A stretch of DNA of 64,000 nucleotides, taken from the NCBI GenBank assembly GCA_019426215.1, contig CM033400.1, positions 23,854,568-23,918,567 on the forward strand, written 5' to 3'. Below are positions 34,663 to 46,620 of this stretch, one piece after another. The notes below the pieces were generated by a model. That model worked only from the letters and a program-made list of their open reading frames with translations. It had not been told where the DNA came from and did not search any database. The DNA is from Buddleja alternifolia. Its lineage: Eukaryota; Streptophyta; Magnoliopsida; Lamiales; Scrophulariaceae. Made by a program: the position numbers and the translations under genes. Within the stretch, counting starts at the first letter, position 1. The number at the start of each line of letters is the position of its first letter.

Positions 34663-36239
34663 TGACACGACAAAATCCTAGCAAGAGAACTAGGTCGCGT
34701 AAGTAGTAAAGTGGATTTCTAAGTCCGACGTTATCGTATCCGCAGGGACAACTATAATCTAAGTACTAAGACTACTATATTACTCAATTCTAAGTTAAAT
34801 CGGTCGATAAAAAGGTTGATTAACTAATTAAAAAACTAGAAAATAAACTAATGCAACGTCACACCAAATAAAGGAATAAAACAATAGAGAGAAGTGATCA
34901 AGGCACATGGTTCAACAAATTATTCATTTTGATTGTGATTTAGGTTCTATTGGATTATTAGATTGATTTTGCTAAGACGAAATTTCCTAACTTACGTACT
35001 ACCCAATCTCTTGGCATAGCAACCTTACCCTTGTTAACGATTTCCTATATATCTCTATATGAAAACCCGATTAACAAAGATGCATTTAAGGTCTAGGAAT
35101 TCCCCACGTTAAATGGAAAGCCACCTAAAGAAACTGAGTCTATCTCTAGTCAGTTTAACTATAAAGTATTCAATGTTTATATCTTCCCTAGGTTATTATC
35201 TCTCAATCTCTAACCTAGACATTTTATCGAACACTTGGTGATGAAGCAAATGTAGCATTGAGATTAAATATTGGATACATAGCTAAAACCAAAATTAATC
35301 CAATAAATACCAACAAAACAACAATCAAAATAACATAAATGGCCTAGCCATGGCCTCAATCAACCAAGTGCAGTTGATATTCATGTCAAAAGTTCAAATA
35401 TAAATCATACAAGAGATAATAGATTTGAACAAATTCAAGAAATAAAATGCAAAAATTCCCTAATTCTTGTAGAGATGTGGATTCCTTGTTGAATTCTCCA
35501 TGTTTTGACGTTCAATCTTCTCTCCCAAGCTCTCTCTCTCTATTTTCGTGTGGCAGCTGCTATCCAAGGTGAGTTAGGGTAAAAACTCGCTAAAAGGGTA
35601 TTTATAGACCAAGCCGCTACCTCGAACACCGTAGCGTTCGCTTGTTGAATGCCGCAGCGAACACCGTGGCGTTGGCTACTGCATGTAAATGCCATGGCGT
35701 TCGTCACCTGCAGCTCTGGCCAGTTTTGGTAAAATTCACATAACGTAATCTACCGATGTCAGAATTCACTTATTGAAGTTGCTGTAGAATCCTAAAACAA
35801 ATATCTACAACTCTTAAGAAGACACCAAGGCTTAAATCAAACGTTAAAGATGACAAACTTGTCTCACAAGTCACTGGATGAGAAAACTCCATCATAAGAC
35901 GTCTCTTCCAATGAAGTTTTCACCTCCTTCCCTACATATCTGATCTTTGTCTTCAACATAAGAAATGTACCTTTGTCTTTATCTTTCCATTGGCATACCA
36001 AATGTGTAATTTGGAGATGGGCAGAGAAATCTATTCCATAAACTCAAGCACTGCGCGGACAGTTTGTATCTTATGCATGATTTACCTTCAATCCTTGTTT
36101 TTTTCCTCCAAATGTTATGTAGTTCTATAAAATATGAGAAAACAAGGGTCAAAGCATCATATGTGATCAAATTATCAAGGAAACAATCAAAACCAAGTCA
36201 ATAAACGGGGGAAAACTAGTGTAAAAATAACATATATCA
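34663..36239 (-). repeat. Element H 5' LTR
   Basis: It is 1577 bp, from TGACACGACAAAATCC to CATATATCA on the + strand. It is clearly homologous to 30294-31845 throughout, with many scattered differences. Confidence 0.88.
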
Positions 36240-36879
36240 ATGTATTCTCATTCACTTATGAGAGAATACATTCCATGTTGAAATCAGTTGAGACTACCAC
36301 TTGCCTATCAAGTTGCATTTCTAGGTCGATCCCACCAACGGGTGAATGGGATCTAACTATTCTAGTGACAGACTTGATAATACAAATGCATCTTCAATGT
36401 TGTTTCTCAGGTCTAAGGTACATGTATACCTATCAAAACTAATCAGTTCTATCGTTGACAGTCATAGAGTGAAAACCCATGTGATAGAATTGATGTGAGT
36501 CGTGTTCGAACTCACCAGCTTTCCTGATATGTCTAGGACATGAACTCTCACTATCTCCATAGTGTCAAACTAGCACTTCCATGTCAGAGTCTATGCCGTA
36601 CAAGTCTTATCCAGTTTTGATGTCCAAACAAAACTCTCTAGGACTTGCGAACAAGTTTTAGAGATTGAGTACCGAACGCTTCCAGTGTTTTTCTTCTTAA
36701 TACATAAGAAGTAGAAGCTTTGCCTTTTATCTCATGGACTATTTATTGTGTACTAACTTATATATGCCAAAACATAAAAGAATAGAAATGCCTTTATTGA
36801 TTAAAAAGAAGTTTAATTACAAGAACTATACCCTATACAATTTATCCTCTTATGGCACTTGTGGGCATAAATACCAACA
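36240..36879 (-). repeat. Element G LTR fragment, right part
   Basis: This is a diverged relative of E's LTR (39145-39789), in the same order from 'tgagagaata' to a closing ACCAACA. E ends CTCTAACA. It has a clean CA end abutting Sirevirus RT sequence, so G inserted into that RT. Confidence 0.75.
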
Positions 36880-37189
36880 CTTTCAACAAATTCACATTAA
36901 ATGGACGTGAAAAGTGCATTCTTGAATGATGTTTTCCAAGAAGAAGTATACTTTGATCAACCCCCCAGAATTCATTAACAACCACAGTAAAATTATGGTC
37001 TACAAGCTAGATAAGGCGCGTTATGGCCTTAAGCAAGCACCTAGAGCATAGTACGACACTCTCTCTATTTTCCTCATTAGTAAAGGCTCTTCAAAAGGAA
37101 GTGTTGATGCAATGCTATTTAAAATTACCAATGACAAAGATATTCTCTTAGTCCAAATTTGTTAATGATATTATATTTGGTTCTACTAA
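36880..37189 (+). pseudogene. Sirevirus-like RT fragment
   Basis: 'Aaattcacattaaatggacg' starts a stretch coding MDVKSAFLN, then the QPP and YGLKQAPRA regions, ending at the YVDD box, which is broken by an indel. It corresponds to B pol at about 10900-11210. It stops at GGTTCTACTAA and runs straight into the start of D's LTR, so RT's end, RNase H, the post-pol gene and the PPT are all missing. Confidence 0.85.
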
Positions 37190-38201
37190 TATTAGAAAAT
37201 TTCATGTTAGATGTTTTGATGATGACAAGATAAAGATTTTTATGTTACACCCCAAAAATGTAAGTTTATGCTTTCATAGAAATATGGTATAAAGCATTTG
37301 AAAGCTTACTTTAGTATTGAAAGGCTTGTAACTTTTACCTTTATAGATTTTAGACTAAGTATTTGAGACTAAGTCGATAGGAGAATTCTGAGTGAGTCTA
37401 CTAAAGAAGAAGTTGAAGATCAAGCGTCGGATGTTAGAAGAAGATAAAGATTTATCCTTAGTGGTTGTCTAATGCTAAAGGATTAATTCAACAAATCAAG
37501 CGCTCAAGACTGAATGGAATTTTAGACTAAGTATTTGGCACCAAGTCAATGATGGAATTCTGAGTCAAGAATCAGTGTCCAGAATCAAGTGAAGATAATA
37601 AATTGCCTCAAGCGTCTATCCAGAGTTCAAAGGCTGATTTCAAAGTACTTCCAAAATCAAGCGACTCAAGCTTCCATAATCAAGTGAAGATAAGAAACTG
37701 CCTCAAGCGTCTATCCAGAACTCAATGGCTGATTTCAAAGTACTTCCAAAAGTAAGCGACTCAAGCGTCCAAAACAGTCAGACTTACTTGAATATTTAAA
37801 CCCAAGTTATTAAAAAGACATAAATGCAAACACTCAAATGGATAATTTATTTCCAACGGAAATAAAACAAGATGCATTAAAAGTCAGATAAGTGCTATTA
37901 AAATATAAGCACTATAACTTATGGGCAAGCCATCTTTTAACCAAGACTGTCAGATTTATGAAACCAAGGACATGCCTGACCATTTAAATATGTCCGAAAA
38001 TCAGAAATGTCAGACAAGGAATGTTTCGAGAGATGTGCTCCTAATTATGTCCAACGGACAAATTCCAAGGAACCTATAAATAGTCTCTTCAGCCAAAACC
38101 CTAATAAGAGAGAAAAATATAGACATACATACATACAAAGATATATACAACCAACATATATGAGATTAAAACATCTTTGTATATAGAAAAAGACACAAGA
38201 A
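37190..38201 (+). repeat. Element D 5' LTR, segment 1 (split by E)
   Basis: It starts TATTAGAAAATTTCATG, the family's TGTTAGGAATTTCATG with TG changed to TA. TATA box at 38075-38082 and U3 hairpin at 37845-37867. The final AAGAA (38197-38201) is E's target site. Confidence 0.85.
37583..37772 (+). repeat. 95-bp tandem duplication in D's LTR
   Basis: Copies at 37583-37677 and 37678-37772 both begin AATCAAGTGAAGATAA and end GCGACTCAAGC.TCC, with a few differences. A, B and C LTRs lack the second copy. Confidence 0.85.
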
Positions 38202-39789
38202 TGTTGGGAATTATACGAATAAAACGCAGCGGAAAGTAAATTTAATTCCCAAAGCCCGAATCATCTCTAATCCTCGCGTTTAATTGTGTATAGAAAAATT
38301 ACCGTTCTCGCGTATTTTGATTTCTGAACGTGATCCTTTTCTCTAACGCCAAATTTGCCAACGTCGCTAATTCGTCACGCCGGAATAAAAAATGGAAAAC
38401 TTCTCCTTCTTCATGGCTATGGACGGCTAGAGAGAAGTAGGAGAGTGGTGGGAGACTTTTCTTGGAGAGAAAGTTATGTTATCTCTTATGTTATTATTCT
38501 ACTAAGTGATATAATATATATCACTCCAAAACAATAACCTAGCATTCAGAAGGCCTACATGGACGCCCACTTCATGGGCTTAAAAGCCTTTTGGGCTTTG
38601 GTCTTGTTAGCTATACTTAATTGGATTATTTATTTATCCAATAAATAAATTCATAATTAATTAATTTAATTCCAAATTAATTTATAATTCAATTTCTCCT
38701 AGAAATCAAATAACGCATTAATTTAATTAATTAATTAAATTATCCAATAAATAATTAATTAATTACGACATCCAATATCGGGAATTTCTCTCAAGTTTTT
38801 TCCCGTGTTTTCCTTTTTGCCCTTCCTTTAAGCGTGACTCTTTAGGTTCATCTTAAAAGGAAATTGGGAGGAATCCAAAAGGATGTGAGTGACACCTAGC
38901 CAGTCACATGGCTCACATCGTATCCCAATTGAGAACAAATGAATAGGATCATTCCAAGCCATTACGCCGTGAATACCGTACGTGTATAAATCTTTTATTC
39001 TTATATCCCAGTCAAGTAAGAGTCATGGTTTAGAAGTCAAACTCACATAACTTGACCATATGCTTAGCTCATAATAAGTCGAGGTATTTCATGCTTTGGC
39101 CAAAGACTTTTATCCTCTCTTATTCATGACTGCAAAGGATATTTAACTCACTCACTAATGAGAGAATAAATCCCGTTTTGGCAATCAGTTAACAATGCTA
39201 CTTGCCCATCAAGCCGCACTTTGGGTCGATCCTACCAAAAGGTGATTTGGATCTAACTACTCTAATGACAGACTTGATATCACAAGTACACCTTCAACTC
39301 GATTCCTCAGGTCAAAGGTTCACGCGTACCTATCACAGCTTATCAGTTTCATCATTGATTATCAAAGAATGAATACCCATGTGATGAAACTGATGCGAGT
39401 CGTGTTCGAACATATCGGTCCAGCTGATTTGTCTATGACATAAGTTCTCACTACCATTTCCAAAGTGTACGAATGACACTTTTTCTGTCAAAACTTATAT
39501 CATACAAGCCTATATGCACTATTGATGCCCAATCAATATTTCTTAGACTTGCGAACCCTTTTGGATGACAGGGATCAAACCACTCTAGGGCCTATCCTCT
39601 TATCCCATAGAAGGTAGAGGGTTTGCCTTGTCATCGAGGACTTTATGTTGTTTATTATACCTTACAAATGCTTATAAGAAAACAACAATCAAATGCCTTA
39701 TATTAATTGGAAAAACCATAGTTTAGTCACAATGTTCATGCCCTATAAATCTATCCTCTTTATGGCATTTGAGGGCATACACTCTAACA
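38202..39789 (-). repeat. Element E 3' LTR
   Basis: It is 1588 bp, from TGTTGGGAATTATACG to ACTCTAACA on the + strand. It keeps C's unoccupied target site CCGCA at 39214-39218. Confidence 0.93.
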
Positions 39790-39804
39790 ATCTTCCACTT
39801 GCAC
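39790..39804 (-). promoter_or_regulatory. Element E polypurine tract
   Basis: The reverse strand reads GTGCAAGTGGAAGAT, placed right after the pol stop TGA (39805-39807) and touching the LTR. Confidence 0.85.
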
Positions 39805-42802
39805 TCAATGCCATTTGCTGTGGTATTTAATACTGATCCCTTTGAGATATTTTTCCAGCACAGTCCGTGCCAATGGCTTGGTCAATGGATCAGCGACATT
39901 GTCAATTGAGGCTATTTTCTAAACAACTATTTCACCTCGTGCAACGATCTCTCTTATGATGTGATATCTCCTTTATATGTGTTTGGATTTATTGTGAGAC
40001 CTAGTTTCCTTCACTTGCGCTATAGCTACGGTGTTATCACAATAAAGTGGCAACGAGAGCTTTATGCTAGGAACCACTTGAAGTTCCTCAATGAACTTCC
40101 TAATCCAAACAGCTTCTTTAGCTGCATCCGAGGCAGCTATGTATTCAGCCTCTGTGGTGGAGTCTGCGATTATGTTTTTCTTGGAACTTTTCCAAGTCAC
40201 TGCTCCACCATTTAGAGTAATTACAAATCCCGACGTGGATTTTTGATCATCAACATCAGATTGGAAATCCCAATCAGTGTACCCATCCACCCTCAGGTCT
40301 CCACTTCCATAGGTGAGAATCATATCCTTAGTTCTTTTCAGATACTTTAGGATATTCTTCACAGCTATCCAATGTTCCTTACCAGGGTTTGCTTGAAATT
40401 GAGTAACAGCGCTCACAACATAACAAATGTCGTGTCTAGTACGGAGCATTGCGTACATCAAGCTGGCCACAGCACGCGCATAGGGTATAATGTTCATTTG
40501 TTTTCTATCTTCCTCACTTTGAGGACACATAGATTTCGAAAGATGTATCCCATGTCTCATTGGTAGGAACCCTTTCTTAGAATCTTCAATCCTATACCTT
40601 TTTAGGACCTTTTCTAAGCAAAAGGCTTGAGAAAGTCCTATCTTTCTTTTGGTTCGATCTCTATAGATCCGAATCCCTAGAATATAGGTCGCTTCTCCCA
40701 AGTCTTTCATGGAGAATGTACTCGAAAGCCACTTCTTGGTTGTGGTGAGCATTCCTATGGCATTCCCAATGAGTAATATGTCATGTACATATAACACTAG
40801 GAATGTCAACTTGCTCCCACTGATCTTCTTGTAAACACAGGGCTCGTCTTCATTTTTGATGAAGTCAAATCCTTTGACAACCTCATCAAAACGTAGATTC
40901 CATCTACGAGATGCTTGATTGAGTCCATAAATGGATCTCTCAAGTTTACACATCTTATGAATATGCTCCTCGGATTCAAAACCTTTAAGCTGTTCCATAT
41001 AGATATCCTCTTCTAGGAATCCATTTAGGAAAGCAGTTTTGACATCCATTTGCCATATTTCATAATCTAGGTGTGCTGCTATTGCAAGTAGGATCCTTAT
41101 TAGTTTGATCATAGCCACTGGAGAAAAGGTTTCTTAGTAGTCAATTCCTTCCTTTTGACTACACCCTTTCGCCACTAGCCTGGCTTTGTAGGTGTCTACT
41201 TTGCCATCAACACCAATCTTTCTCTTGTAGAGCCATTTACACCCGATTGGTTTTATCCCTTCAGGTTGGTCTACAAGTTTCCAGACTTGGTTTGCATGCA
41301 TCGAATCGATCTCAGTTTGCATAGCTTCACACCATCTAGCAGCATCCACATCCACCATCGCTTGATCAAAAGTGGAGGGATCATCTCCATGATCCTCCTC
41401 TAATAGAGAATGGAGATCCAACTCCCTCTACATTCGATATCCGTACCTCTCTGGCAATGGAGATACTCTATTTGATCGTCGTGGTTGTGCTGGTGTTATA
41501 GAAGGTTCGGTTCTCACTCCCTGTGTAGATGTATCCAGTGGGGTTTCATTTTGTTCTTCTAGAACAATCTTTCTACCCGCTCCTCCTTCTTGAATGAACT
41601 CATCTTCAAGAAAGTGGGCTTATAAGGCTACAATGATCCTTTTATCATTGTGCAGGTAGAAGAGGTATCCCATAGAATCTTCAGGATATCCAACAAAACG
41701 TCCCTTAAAGGACCCAACCTCCAACTTGTCCACTTTAGTCTTCTTGACATAAGCCGGACATCCCCAAATCTTTATGTGATTAAGACGTGGCTTCCTATTT
41801 CTCCACATTTCATAGAGATTCATAGGAATAGACTTAGACGAACATCCATTTAGTAGTGTGCAGCCGTAAGCAGCGCGTGACCCCATAGTGAAATGGGTAA
41901 ATCAATGTAGCTAAGCATGGAGTGAACCATGTCCAACAAGGTTCGATTCATTCGCTCTGCTACTCCATTCAACTGTGGAGTCACCAGAGGTGTGAGTTGT
42001 AATACAATACCATTCTCTCTGAGATATAAGTCAAACTCGTCGCTCATATATTCTCTTCCTCGATCAGATCGAAGAGTTTTTATATGTTGACTTGTTTGAT
42101 TTTCCACTAAAGCCTTGAATTCTTTAAACTTATCAATGGATTCAGACTTATGCTTCATCAGGTACACTAGACCACACCGAGAATGGTAATCAGTGAAGGT
42201 GATAGAGTAAAGGAAATCTCCTTTGGCCATTTGTCCAAATGGACCACAAACGTCATTATGCACTAAGCTCAAGATTTGTGAGGCCCTTTCAAAATTCCCT
42301 GTGAAGGGCGATCAAGCCATCCTGCCTTTGAGACAAGATTCACAAGTAGGATAGGGATCCAATCTCAGTAGGCCAATTAGCCCATCTTTTTCCATTTTAC
42401 AAATCTTTTGTTCGCCAGCCTGGCCTAGTCGAAGGTACCATATTAATCTTTGGTTTATTTCAAGCCTAGTACGTTTCCTTTGTATTGTATTCACATCACA
42501 CTTATTTTTGACATTAAGGTAACACAATGCATTTATTAAAGAAACAAAGCCTACTAATTTATTACCATAACAAATATTGCATTGTTCATTAATAAAACGA
42601 AAGTGTAACCTTATTTAACTAAAACGGAAATTGAACCAATGTTTAACAATATCCAGAAATAGCATATGTCTAGAATAAAAAATAATGAGGTAGATCTTGT
42701 TTTAGTAGCGCCGACGCCATGCCCGCTGCCTACTTTGATCTTCTCCTCATTAGGGCTCAGCTCTCTTCTTCTTCCCAGATTCTGATTCACACAATTATAC
42801 AA
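39805..42802 (-). pseudogene. pol: Element E pol, multiply disrupted
   Basis: Domain order is protease, pre-integrase, integrase, RT and RNase H. The protease active site is lost: ILDIC stands where DSG is expected, near 42690. In the pre-integrase finger CESCL remains, but LRLGH reads LRLGQ. Integrase (41850-42272) keeps its Asp, Asp and Glu (HNDVCGP, RSDRGREY, NGVAERMNRT). A frameshift lies near 41860. Stops are at about 41617, 41424, 41131, 39973 and 39910. The RT box reads YVHD near 40785, which removes a metal-binding Asp. The C-terminal NVADPLTKPL is still visible. Confidence 0.9.
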
Positions 42803-42873
42803 AAGGTATTAGCTTCTGAATCATAATCGATGAAGATGGAATATTATAAAGCAATTAGTTTCAAACTATAAAG

Positions 42874-43685
42874 TTATTCATCTTTTGCTTGTATATTAGG
42901 ACAGTCTCTTCTCCAGTGGCCCAGCTGACCGCAGCATAAACAGGTGTCCTGTTTTCTAGCCCTCTTATTTCTCCTTCGTTGTGCCTTGTTGCAAGTTGTA
43001 CTGGATGCTCCCTCCTCTAAAAAGGCATTATTCCTTTTTCCATGAAATGTTTTAGGAAATATAATAGCCATCAGATTGTTTCATTTGTCAGTCTTTATTT
43101 GTTTCTGAGCAACCTTGAGTTTTTCCAATAGCCCAGCTAAAGATCCCTCAATGTCATTCATATCAAAATTTATGACAAAATAATAGAACGAATCTGGGAG
43201 TGACTGTAGAATAAGATCGACTTGGAGATGCACGTCCAGGTAGAATTTTAAAGATTTTAGTTTTTCCATCATGGTCATCATTTTGAAAATGTGTTCTCCA
43301 ACATCTTCTCCTTCAGTCATTTTAGTTCGGAATACATCCCTTGAAATAAAGTATTTGGCGGTCCTACCGCGTTCTCCGAACAATTCATCCAGATGAAAGA
43401 TAATGTCTCTGACATTATCCAGCTTATCATGAGACCTTTGCAGCTCTATGCACATTGAGCTCAATATGTACACTCTTGCTCTATGGTTGTCACAACACCA
43501 ATCCCAATGAACTAGGCGAACTTCATCACCCTCGTCTGGTCTAGGAATGGGAGGACGACCAATTCCAATACATAGTCAATGGATTTACTGCTAAGTACCA
43601 TCCTAAGCATAGTGAGCCATTCTATGTAATTTGGACCCGTGAGAATCGTATTTTTCATTAACTTCGACAGTGGTTTGGGAGACAT
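42874..43685 (-). pseudogene. gag: Element E gag, frameshifted
   Basis: It starts MSPKPLSKLMKNTILTGPN at 43685. A single frameshift near 43560 moves to the frame of RPPIPRPDEGDEVRLVHWDW and on to 43081. A stop follows, and the zinc knuckle CLCCGQLGHWRRDC lies at 42874-43071. The layout is a typical short copia Gag (about 270 residues), unlike the 735-residue Sirevirus Gag nearby. Confidence 0.88.
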
Positions 43686-45593
43686 GGTTTTTTGATTGAG
43701 AGAGATAAAACAAAATGACTGCAGAAAATAAGCCAGACTTAATTAGATTATTGAACTAAACTAAAACCAAGTTTAAAATCAAGGACTTCGACTTATAACT
43801 TGGCTCCCACTACATTTTTCAAAATTTCACACTCCCACTGTGAAAAGACGGAAGTGATCGTTGATGAAAACTTCGTGGTGGAGATTGAGTTCTTTAATTG
43901 AAATAACGGATGACAACCCTTTACCGATATTTGGTCCATTACTTAATTAAAGTGATGTCAAACATCAATCTATAAAATAGATGGTTCAATCATATTTATT
44001 CCATAATCCATAAAAACCGCAACCCTTTAACGATTTATTAGTAATGTGGACTATCTAAGTTCATTCCCACTAACTCCTCATAATCTAACATTTGAATTTC
44101 ACCTTGCAACCCTTTAACGATATTTGGGGTAAAATATGTCTCGATTAAGGCATCTAATGCACTTAATAAAATTCTGGAACTAAATCTTGATACATGACCC
44201 CCACTTACTGGGAAGATGCCACATATGGATTTAACCCTTGATCTTATCAAGTTTAGTGGAGGGGAAAGGATGCCTAGCACCCCTTACTAACTTAGTATAA
44301 TTTTTATTTGGGAGAATTCATGTTCTAAACATTTAATTCGTCTCACTTTGCACATTTACCTAATTTATATAGCGCATATTGATAACATACATGCTTCATA
44401 CAACTAATAAACATGTATCGAAAGCAATAAAACAACACACATGTCTATGGGCTTTTATCTAGAGGGCCCAAGCCAATCGGCCATCATAAAAAGTAAAAAG
44501 AAAAACCTAGCTAATGGTCATAGGCTCCAAGCTCCTCCTCTTTTGCATGATCTCCATCTTAAAAGGCCTATTCTATTTTTATTTATTACAAGAGATAATT
44601 TAAAACTTATACATAAATCTAGAAATAAAATAAAATGGGCTCAAACCGGCCCTTACAACCCATCAAAAGAAATACATGATCAAAAGAAGCAACCTAAGCC
44701 CATAAACATATGTCACCATCACATAATGCATGCTCGCGATAAATAAAGCACTTATTTTGTTGATTTATAAAAATTAATTAGTCCAACTTAATTAATTTCC
44801 ACAATAAAATTCTAAATTGTATTGATTCATATGAAAATAATCCTATTTATGAGAATTCTTTATTTAAATAAATAACTTAATAAATAAAATTCTCCAAGAG
44901 TTTATTAATTAATTATTTCATTCATATAAAGATGAATAAAAATTATATTGGGCTTAATTTTATCAAAATTAAATTACCCACCATTGGCATATTTAGAATT
45001 AATTAATTAGGCCCAATAACTAATTTATTGAATTATCCACAATTTTAATCAAAACAATTTGGGCCCCTTTTTAATTAAATCCGGGTCATCATCCTTTTGA
45101 CCCACCCGAATAACTAAAATAGCCCAAACACATATTCAATTAAAATTTGGACCTTAGGAAAATATAACCCGACCCATTACGGCCCGAGTCATGAAAACCC
45201 GGGCCCCGAAATAGGTCCTTACGCTGGGGGCATGGCACGGTGTATGTCGTGCACCCAGTGCACGGTTTAATCAGGCTTGGCCGGACGCCTAGCGTCCGGC
45301 CAGCCCCTTCGACCAGTGCCCTGAAATGGCACGGCGTTGTGGGCCCACCCAGTGTGCGCAACGGGAGGCCGAAAAGGTCTCCTATTGCGCGCTTTTTGCA
45401 TCGCGCTCTTCTCAGGGTTATACTTCTCTGATTCTTAAAAAATTTATATGCTCAAATTCGCAACTCATTAAAACACAACTTTCATGAAGAAACTGCAGTG
45501 AGATTAAGAATATTTTCATATGAAAAACATGTTCAAAGCAGGCCTCAAAAAACAGTCAATCACACAAGCAATTAAACACATAATTCAGAGATT
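43686..45593 (-). other. Element E long leader
   Basis: 1.9 kb between PBS and gag has no gene. It holds three copies of CAACCCTTTAMCGAT (43915, 44020, 44107), an AT-rich part (44750-45060) and a GC-rich part (45160-45400) with two strong hairpins. Small open frames in the GC-rich part are not supported. Confidence 0.75.
45249..45302. other. Paired hairpins in E leader
   Basis: GTGCAC-CCA-GTGCAC is at 45249-45263. TGGCCGGACGC-CTA-GCGTCCGGCCA, a perfect 11-bp stem, is at 45278-45302. Confidence 0.8.
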
Positions 45594-45606
45594 GGCTCTG
45601 ATACCA
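45594..45606 (-). promoter_or_regulatory. Element E primer binding site (initiator tRNA-Met)
   Basis: The reverse strand reads TGGTATCAGAGCC, one base from the LTR. Confidence 0.95.
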
Positions 45607-45607
45607 C

Positions 45608-46620
45608 TGTTGGGAATTATACGAATAAAATGCAGTGGAAAGTAAATTTAATTCCCAAAGCCGAAATCATCTCTAATCCTCGTGTTTAATCGTGGATAGA
45701 AAAATTACCATTCTCGCATATGTTGATTTCTGAACGTGATCCTTTTCTCTAACGCCGAATTTGCTAACATCTCTAATTCGTCACGCCGGAATCAAAAATG
45801 AAAAACTTCTCCTTCTTCTTGGCTATGGATGGCTAGAGAGAAGTAGGAGAGAGGTGGGAGACTTTTCATGGAGAGAAAGTTATGTTATCTCTTATGTTAT
45901 TATTCTACTAAGTGATATAATATATATCACTCCAAAACAATAACCTTGCATTCAGAAGGCCTACATGGACACCCACTTCATGGGCTTAAAAGCTTTTTGG
46001 GCTTTGGTCTTGTGAGATATACTTAATTGGATTATTTACTTATCCAATAAATAAATTCATAATCCAATTAATTTAATTCCAAATTAATTTATAATTCAAT
46101 TTCTCCAAGAAATTAATTAACTCATTAATTTAATTAATTAACTAAATTATCCAATAATTAATTAATTACGGCATCCAATACCGGAAATCTCTCTCAAGTC
46201 TTTTCTCGTGTTTTTCTTTTTGCACTTCCTTTAAGCGTGACTCTTTAGATTCGTCTCAAAAGGAAATTGGGAGGAATCCAAAAGGATGTGAGTGACACCT
46301 AGCCAGTCACATGGCTCACATCGTATCCCAATTGATAATGAATGAATAAGATCATTCCAAACCATTACGCCGTGAATACCGTACGTGTATAAACCTTTTA
46401 TTCTTATATCCCAATCAAGTAAGAATCATGGTATAGAAGTCAAAATCATATAACTTGACCACATGCTTAGCTCATAATAAGTCGAGGTATTTCATGCTTT
46501 GGCCAAAGACTTTTATCTTCACTTATTCATGATTGCATAGGATATTAACTCACTCACTAATGAGAGAATAAATCCCGTTTTGGCAATCAGTTAACAATGC
46601 TTCTTGCCCATCAAGCCGCA
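45608..46620 (-). repeat. Element E 5' LTR, segment 1
   Basis: It begins TGTTGGGAATTATACG and runs to CATCAAGCCGCA, where C inserted. The rest is 60015-60586. The summed length (1585) matches the partner (1588). Confidence 0.92.
46616..46620. repeat. Target-site duplication of element C (left)
   Basis: CCGCA is repeated at 60010-60014 directly after C. E's other LTR shows it once at 39214-39218. Confidence 0.95.

Larger units (their letters stand above)
30294..36239 (-). mobile_element. Element H: non-autonomous LTR retrotransposon, tRNA-Asp primed
   Basis: LTRs at 30294-31845 and 34663-36239 frame a 2.8 kb interior with a perfect tRNA-Asp PBS on the reverse strand and one decayed gag-like frame. 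There is no protease, RT or integrase. The element splits G's LTR. Flanks AAATA and ATGTA do not give a clean duplication. The Gag motif and PBS point to Athila-type Ty3 elements as the partner lineage. Confidence 0.85.

Noticed and set aside
45249..45263. Link of GTGCAC to a lentiviral dimer signal
   Set aside because: A six-base palindrome is too short to imply relationship. Kept only as a structural idea.
45140..45431. Short overlapping open frames in E's GC-rich leader
   Set aside because: Open because of GC richness and inverted repeats. No start context or family match.
45594..45606. tRNA gene suggested by TGGTATCAGAGCC and by TCCCCGGCAACGGCGCCA (34639)
   Set aside because: Only the last 12-18 bases of a tRNA are present, next to LTR ends. 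They are primer binding sites.
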